Assembly: GCF_002102355.1 (NCBI RefSeq)
Contig: NZ_LQPT01000081.1
Coordinates: forward strand, 244,086 to 308,085
DNA length: 64,000 nucleotides
Source: Mycobacterium sherrisii
Lineage (GTDB): Bacteria > Actinomycetota > Actinomycetes > Mycobacteriales > Mycobacteriaceae
Reading direction: 5' to 3'
Shown piece by piece: positions 60,798 to 64,000 of this stretch. Under the pieces are notes generated by a model. That model was not told the origin of the DNA and made no database searches. It saw only the letters and a program-made list of their open reading frames with translations. Position 1 is the first letter of the stretch; every line of letters begins with the position of its first letter. A program made the position numbers and the translations under genes.

Positions 60798-62108
60798 ATG
60801 GCATCGGTCAACAGGGTGTACATCGCGCGGCTGGCGCGCATGTTGGTGTTGGGACCCATGGGCGAAAACTTCGGCCGCATCCGCGATGTCGTGATCAGCA
60901 TCAGCATCGTCCGCCAGCAACCGCGCGTGTTGGGCCTGGTGGTGGACTTGGCCACCCGGCGCAGCATCTTCATCCCGATTCTGCGCGTGGCCGCGATCGA
61001 GCCCGACGCCGTGACACTGAACACCGGCAGCGTGTCGTTGCGCCACTTCGAGCAGCGACCGGGTGAGGTGCTGGCGATCGGCCAGATTCTCGACACCCAG
61101 GTCACGGTCAACGACCCCGAATTCCCCGACTTGGCCGGGCGCGAGGTCGTCATCACCGATCTGGGCATCGAACAGTCTCGAACCCGCGACTGGATGGTGA
61201 CCAGGATCGCCGTGCGCACCCACCGCCGGCTGGGCCGGCGCGGGCCGGTGCATGTCGTGGACTGGCAAAGCGTGCACGGATTGACGCCGTCCGCCTTGGC
61301 GATGCCGGGCCAGGCGGTGGCCCAACTGCTCAACCAGTTCGAGGGCCGGCGGGCCGTCGACGTGGCCGATGCCATCCGCGGGCTACCCGCCAAACGGCGT
61401 ACCGAGGTGTTCCAGGCCCTGACCGACGAGCGGCTGGCCGACATCCTGCAGGAGTTGCCCGAGTCCGAGCAGGCCGACGCCCTGTCGCAGCTGGGCACCG
61501 AGCGCGCCGCCGATGTGCTCGAGGAAATGGATCCCGACGATGCGGCCGACCTGCTGGGTGAGCTGAACCCGACGGATGCCGAACTGCTGTTGGCCCGGAT
61601 GGATCCCGGCGAATCCGCCCCGGTGCGAAGGCTTTTGAAACATTCTCCGGACACCGCGGGCGGGTTGATGACCTCCGACCCGGTGGTGTTGACCGCGGAC
61701 ACGACGGTGGCCGAGGCGCTGGCGATGGTCCGCAACCCGGACCTCACCCCGGCGCTGTCGTCGATGGTCTTCGTGACGCGCCCACCGACGGCCACCCCGA
61801 CCGGGCAGTACCTCGGCTGCGTCCCGTTGCAGCGGCTGCTGCGCGAACCGCCGAGTGAGTTGGTCGGCGGCATCGTCGACAGTGACCTGCTGACCTTGAC
61901 CCCGGAGACCAGCTTGGCCGCGGTGACGCGTTACTTCGCCGCCTACAACCTGGTGTGCGGGCCCGTCGTCGATGCCGCCCGGCACCTGCTGGGCGCGGTG
62001 ACCGTCGACGACCTGCTCGATCACCTGCTGCCGCACGACTGGCGCGCGGATGCCCACGAACTGAACACCGTGGTCGGCCGGGCCAATGCCACCGAGGGGG
62101 CTTCGTGA
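60798..62108 (+). CDS. MgtE N-domain/CBS protein without a transport domain (Rv1232c orthologue)
   Basis: 436 aa. An N-terminal PRC-barrel-like region (about 5-150), an MgtE intracellular N-domain made of short helical repeats (about 190-290: LPAKRRTEVFQALTDERLADILQELPE, MDPDDAADLLGELNPTDAELLLARM) and a CBS pair (about 300-415, LMTSDPVVLTADTTVAEAL). In MgtE these parts sense Mg2+ and gate the channel, but no membrane domain is present here. It may control the downstream membrane protein, whose GTG overlaps its stop (GTGA), or CorA nearby (inference). Confidence 0.88.
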   Translation: MASVNRVYIARLARMLVLGPMGENFGRIRDVVISISIVRQQPRVLGLVVDLATRRSIFIPILRVAAIEPDAVTLNTGSVSLRHFEQRPGEVLAIGQILDTQVTVNDPEFPDLAGREVVITDLGIEQSRTRDWMVTRIAVRTHRRLGRRGPVHVVDWQSVHGLTPSALAMPGQAVAQLLNQFEGRRAVDVADAIRGLPAKRRTEVFQALTDERLADILQELPESEQADALSQLGTERAADVLEEMDPDDAADLLGELNPTDAELLLARMDPGESAPVRRLLKHSPDTAGGLMTSDPVVLTADTTVAEALAMVRNPDLTPALSSMVFVTRPPTATPTGQYLGCVPLQRLLREPPSELVGGIVDSDLLTLTPETSLAAVTRYFAAYNLVCGPVVDAARHLLGAVTVDDLLDHLLPHDWRADAHELNTVVGRANATEGAS

Positions 62109-62614
62109 CCAGGCCAACGGCACCCCGGCGGCTGTACACCCCGCGCACGTCGCGTGGCATTTCGCTGCGCCTGGACCCGGAGACCGTGGGGCAGAGCACC
62201 GAGGCCATCGCGCGCTTCTTCGGCACCGGCCGCTATCTGCTGATCCAGACCGTCGTCGTGGTCGTATGGATCGCGATCAACCTGATCGCGGTCGAGTGGC
62301 GCTTCGACCCGTATCCGTTCATCCTGCTCAATTTGGCCTTCTCCACCCAGGCGGCGTATGCCGCGCCGCTGATTCTGTTGGCGCAGAACCGTCAGGAGAA
62401 CCGGGACCGCGTCGCGCTCGAGGAGGACCGCCGGCGCGCGGCCCAGACCAAGGCCGACACCGAGTATCTGTCCCGCGAGTTGGCCGCGCTGCGGTTGGCC
62501 GTCGGCGAGGTCGTCACCCGCGAATACCTGCGCGACGAGCTTGACGAACTGCGTACGTTGCTGGCCGACCGGGACCCGCAGACCCCGGCCGGGGAGCCTC
62601 CGACGCAGCGGTAA
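62105..62614 (+). CDS. DUF1003 membrane protein (Rv1231c orthologue)
   Basis: 169 aa from GTG 62105, overlapping the upstream stop by 4 bases. DUF1003: two membrane helices (about 42-62 and 75-95) around WRFDPYPFILLNLAFSTQAAYAAPLILLAQNRQENRDR, followed by a charged coiled-coil-like C-terminus (about 95-160). Function unknown; the constant pairing with the MgtE-N/CBS protein suggests the two form one complex, perhaps for divalent cations. Confidence 0.87.
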   Translation: MTRPTAPRRLYTPRTSRGISLRLDPETVGQSTEAIARFFGTGRYLLIQTVVVVVWIAINLIAVEWRFDPYPFILLNLAFSTQAAYAAPLILLAQNRQENRDRVALEEDRRRAAQTKADTEYLSRELAALRLAVGEVVTREYLRDELDELRTLLADRDPQTPAGEPPTQR

Positions 62615-62650
62615 CGCCGGCTAATCGGGCGCCTTGTACTGGCCTCGTTG

Positions 62651-62687
62651 GGGCGTTTTCGGGCGTTTTCGGGCGTTTTCGGGCGTT
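62651..62687. repeat. 10-bp tandem repeat GGGCGTTTTC x3.7
   Basis: Three perfect copies (62651-62660, 62661-62670, 62671-62680) and a partial fourth, GGGCGTT. It lies between the DUF1003 gene and the transglycosylase gene. A unit near the helical pitch would place repeated motifs on the same DNA face. Confidence 0.9.
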
Positions 62688-62717
62688 AAGGAATCCCCTT
62701 GAATCCCGAATCCACCA

Positions 62718-62747
62718 TTGCGCCACTCTGGTCACAAGAGTTATGTA
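62718..62747 (+). promoter_or_regulatory. Candidate promoter of the transglycosylase gene
   Basis: TTGCGC (62718-62723) and TATGTA (62742-62747) are 18 bases apart; an overlapping TATGGT (62746-62751) is an alternative -10. The leader would be about 75 bases. Confidence 0.4.
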
Positions 62748-62749
62748 TG

Positions 62750-62763
62750 GTGATCTAGTTCAC
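62750..62763. promoter_or_regulatory. CRP-like binding site
   Basis: GTGA-TCTAGT-TCAC has the two half-sites and the 6-base spacing of the CRP consensus (TGTGA-N6-TCACA), lacking only the outermost pair. It overlaps the predicted transcription start. I recall the Rv1230c promoter as a member of the M. tuberculosis CRP regulon, which fits. Confidence 0.6.
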
Positions 62764-62829
62764 GAGGCTAAGCAGTGGTTCCGGCGGCTCACAGGGGCTT
62801 CCGACGGCCCAAATACTTAGGACGGTGGA

Positions 62830-64000
62830 GTGCGCATACGGGGTCGCTTGGGTGCTCACCCGGCCGTCGCGGCGGTGCGGAAGCGGGTGCTTCCCACATC
62901 TCGGATACAGGCATTCAGCGTGGCGGTGATCAGTCCGCTGGTGTTCGCCGGCGCGGTCAGCGCGACGCCCGAACCCCTGCACGGCGTCAAGAGCCCGATC
63001 CCGTCGGTGCATGCGGTCATCACGCCGGTCGCCGCCGTCTCCCCGAGCAGCCCCGACCTGTCCGGCCCGGTCGTCATCGCGATCGACCGGGCGCCGACGG
63101 CGTTCCACGTCGCGGCTGGTGCCGTGTCGGCGCCGCCCCCGCCGATGGCGGTGAATACGCCTGGCGCGCTGGGCATCCCGATGATGGCGCTGACCGCCTA
63201 CCGCACCGCCGAGCAGAAGATGGCCGTCTCCGACCCGGCCTGCGGCATCAGCTGGAACCTGCTGGCCGGCATCGGCCGGATCGAGTCCGGGCATGCCGGC
63301 GGCGGCGCCGTCGACGCCCGCGGCACCGCCGTGACCCCGATCTACGGTCCCGCGCTGGATGGCACGTTGCCCGGCAACGAGGTCATCATCTCCAGCAACG
63401 TCGGCAACCGCGTCACCTACGCGCGCGCCATGGGCCCGATGCAGTTCCTCCCCGGTACCTGGGCTCGTTACGCCTCCGACGGCGACGGCGACGGCCTGGC
63501 CGACCCGCAGAACCTGTTCGACTCGACCCTGACGGCGGCCCGCTACTTGTGCAGCGGCGGGCTGAACCTGCGCGACCCCGCCCAGGTCATGGCCGCGATC
63601 CTGCGCTACAACAACTCCACTCCCTACGCGCAGAACGTGTTGGGCTGGGCGGCGGCGTACGCCACCGGCGTCGTCCCGGTCGACCTGCCGCCCATCACCG
63701 GACCGCCGCCACCGCTGGGCAACGCGCACGACGAACATCCCGAGGGGCTCGGCCCCGGCCTGCCGATCAACATGATCGGGCTGCCGCAGGACGACCCGAT
63801 GGCGCGGATGCCGCTGATCGACCTGACCGGCCAACCGCCGCCGGCCAGCCCGGCCCAGCCCATGTTCCCCTGGATGGCACCGCCACCGCCGGTCACCGGG
63901 CCGACGCACGGCCACATGCCGGGATGCACGGTGATCTGCATAACCTCGCAGAACACCCCGCCGGCCGGACCGCAGCCGTTCGCCCCGTTCGCCCCGCCGC
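62830..64000 (+). CDS. Secreted lytic transglycosylase-like protein (Rv1230c orthologue), 3' end beyond the window
   Basis: 390 residues visible, open to the window edge. GTG 62830 is the first start after an in-frame TAG at 62818. A signal peptide or anchor (about 22-50: [21 protein letters not shown]) is followed by a Pro/Ala-rich spacer and an SLT/transglycosylase domain (about 130-260): catalytic Glu152 in GIGRIESGHAG, AMGPMQFLPGTWARYASDGDGDG, then FDSTLTAARYLC and ILRYNNSTPYAQNVLGWAA. The C-terminal part seen is a Pro-rich tail. It should cleave peptidoglycan outside the membrane. The ribosome-binding site abuts the GTG, so the exact start is uncertain. Confidence 0.82.
   Translation, partial: MRIRGRLGAHPAVAAVRKRVLPTSRIQAFSVAVISPLVFAGAVSATPEPLHGVKSPIPSVHAVITPVAAVSPSSPDLSGPVVIAIDRAPTAFHVAAGAVSAPPPPMAVNTPGALGIPMMALTAYRTAEQKMAVSDPACGISWNLLAGIGRIESGHAGGGAVDARGTAVTPIYGPALDGTLPGNEVIISSNVGNRVTYARAMGPMQFLPGTWARYASDGDGDGLADPQNLFDSTLTAARYLCSGGLNLRDPAQVMAAILRYNNSTPYAQNVLGWAAAYATGVVPVDLPPITGPPPPLGNAHDEHPEGLGPGLPINMIGLPQDDPMARMPLIDLTGQPPPASPAQPMFPWMAPPPPVTGPTHGHMPGCTVICITSQNTPPAGPQPFAPFAPP

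Noticed and set aside
60798-62108. Full magnesium transporter MgtE
   Set aside because: The five-helix membrane domain of MgtE is missing; only the soluble sensor and CBS parts are present.
62651-62687. CRISPR-like array
   Set aside because: The copies are directly adjacent 10-base units with no spacers, and no cas genes are in the window.

Overview
The window is about 67% GC and almost wall-to-wall genes. It reads as the chromosome of a slow-growing, non-tuberculous Mycobacterium. The evidence is that most genes are recognisable orthologues of the M. tuberculosis block Rv1230c-Rv1276c, in the same order and inverted relative to that numbering, with signature genes such as lprA/B/C/E, pknH, amiB2, tap, cyp130, kgd, lpqZ, corA and lpqY-sugABC. 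Species cannot be fixed from the sequence alone. Rv numbers and protein lengths quoted for comparison are from memory of the M. tuberculosis annotation, not from a search.

Layout. 1-1.6 kb: a 13E12-type DUF222/HNH gene at the synteny edge. 1.6-8.5 kb: a SixA-like phosphatase, lipoproteins LprC/LprB, a heterodimeric ABC exporter pair, a small DUF732 secreted protein and LprA. 8.6-10.1 kb: a decayed patch with a frameshifted DUF4189 gene and an embR lacking its DNA-binding domain. 10.4-16.8 kb: two PknH-like receptor kinases flanking a two-FHA ABC transporter of the Rv1747 type. 16.9-18.8 kb: the cAMP node, with abmR, a probable mcr11 small RNA with an intrinsic terminator, and the Rv1264-type adenylate cyclase. 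18.9-21.7 kb: a family-6 type DNA glycosylase, amidase AmiB2, a HIT protein and an F420-type nitroreductase. 21.8-25.8 kb: a giant membrane GGDEF-GGDEF-EAL protein with an internal duplication. 25.8-33.4 kb: LLM flavoenzyme, FAD monooxygenase, UdgB, Tap, an FAD-linked oxidase, and CYP130 with its TetR regulator. 33.5-37.1 kb: an iron-regulated siderophore-interacting protein, an acyltransferase and DeaD. 37.3-44.4 kb: LprE, a nuclease-helicase fusion, an MFS exporter and an Rv1249c-like membrane protein. 44.6-53.3 kb: Kgd, two tandem SDRs, LpqZ, a short malic enzyme and Mdh. 53.5-62.6 kb: CorA, a SUFU-domain protein, the LpqY-SugABC trehalose importer, and small membrane and MgtE-N/CBS proteins. 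62.8 kb to the end: the start of an Rv1230c-like secreted lytic transglycosylase.

Functional themes are phospho-signalling, second messengers, malate/2-oxoglutarate metabolism, trehalose recycling and DNA repair. The accessory differences from M. tuberculosis are concentrated at a few points: the HNH gene replaces Rv1277; Rv1268c is missing and embR truncated; a second kinase plus FHA-ABC transporter are inserted; the HDG glycosylase, the GGDEF/EAL protein, the LLM enzyme, the SIP gene and the SUFU gene are added; a second SDR stands where RelBE lies in M. tuberculosis; and a malic enzyme stands where VapBC/PE_PGRS lie. Several regulatory sites can be read directly: an IdeR box on a near-perfect promoter, a TetR-type palindrome in a leaderless cyp130 promoter, a CRP-like site before the transglycosylase gene, and two strong hairpin terminators.
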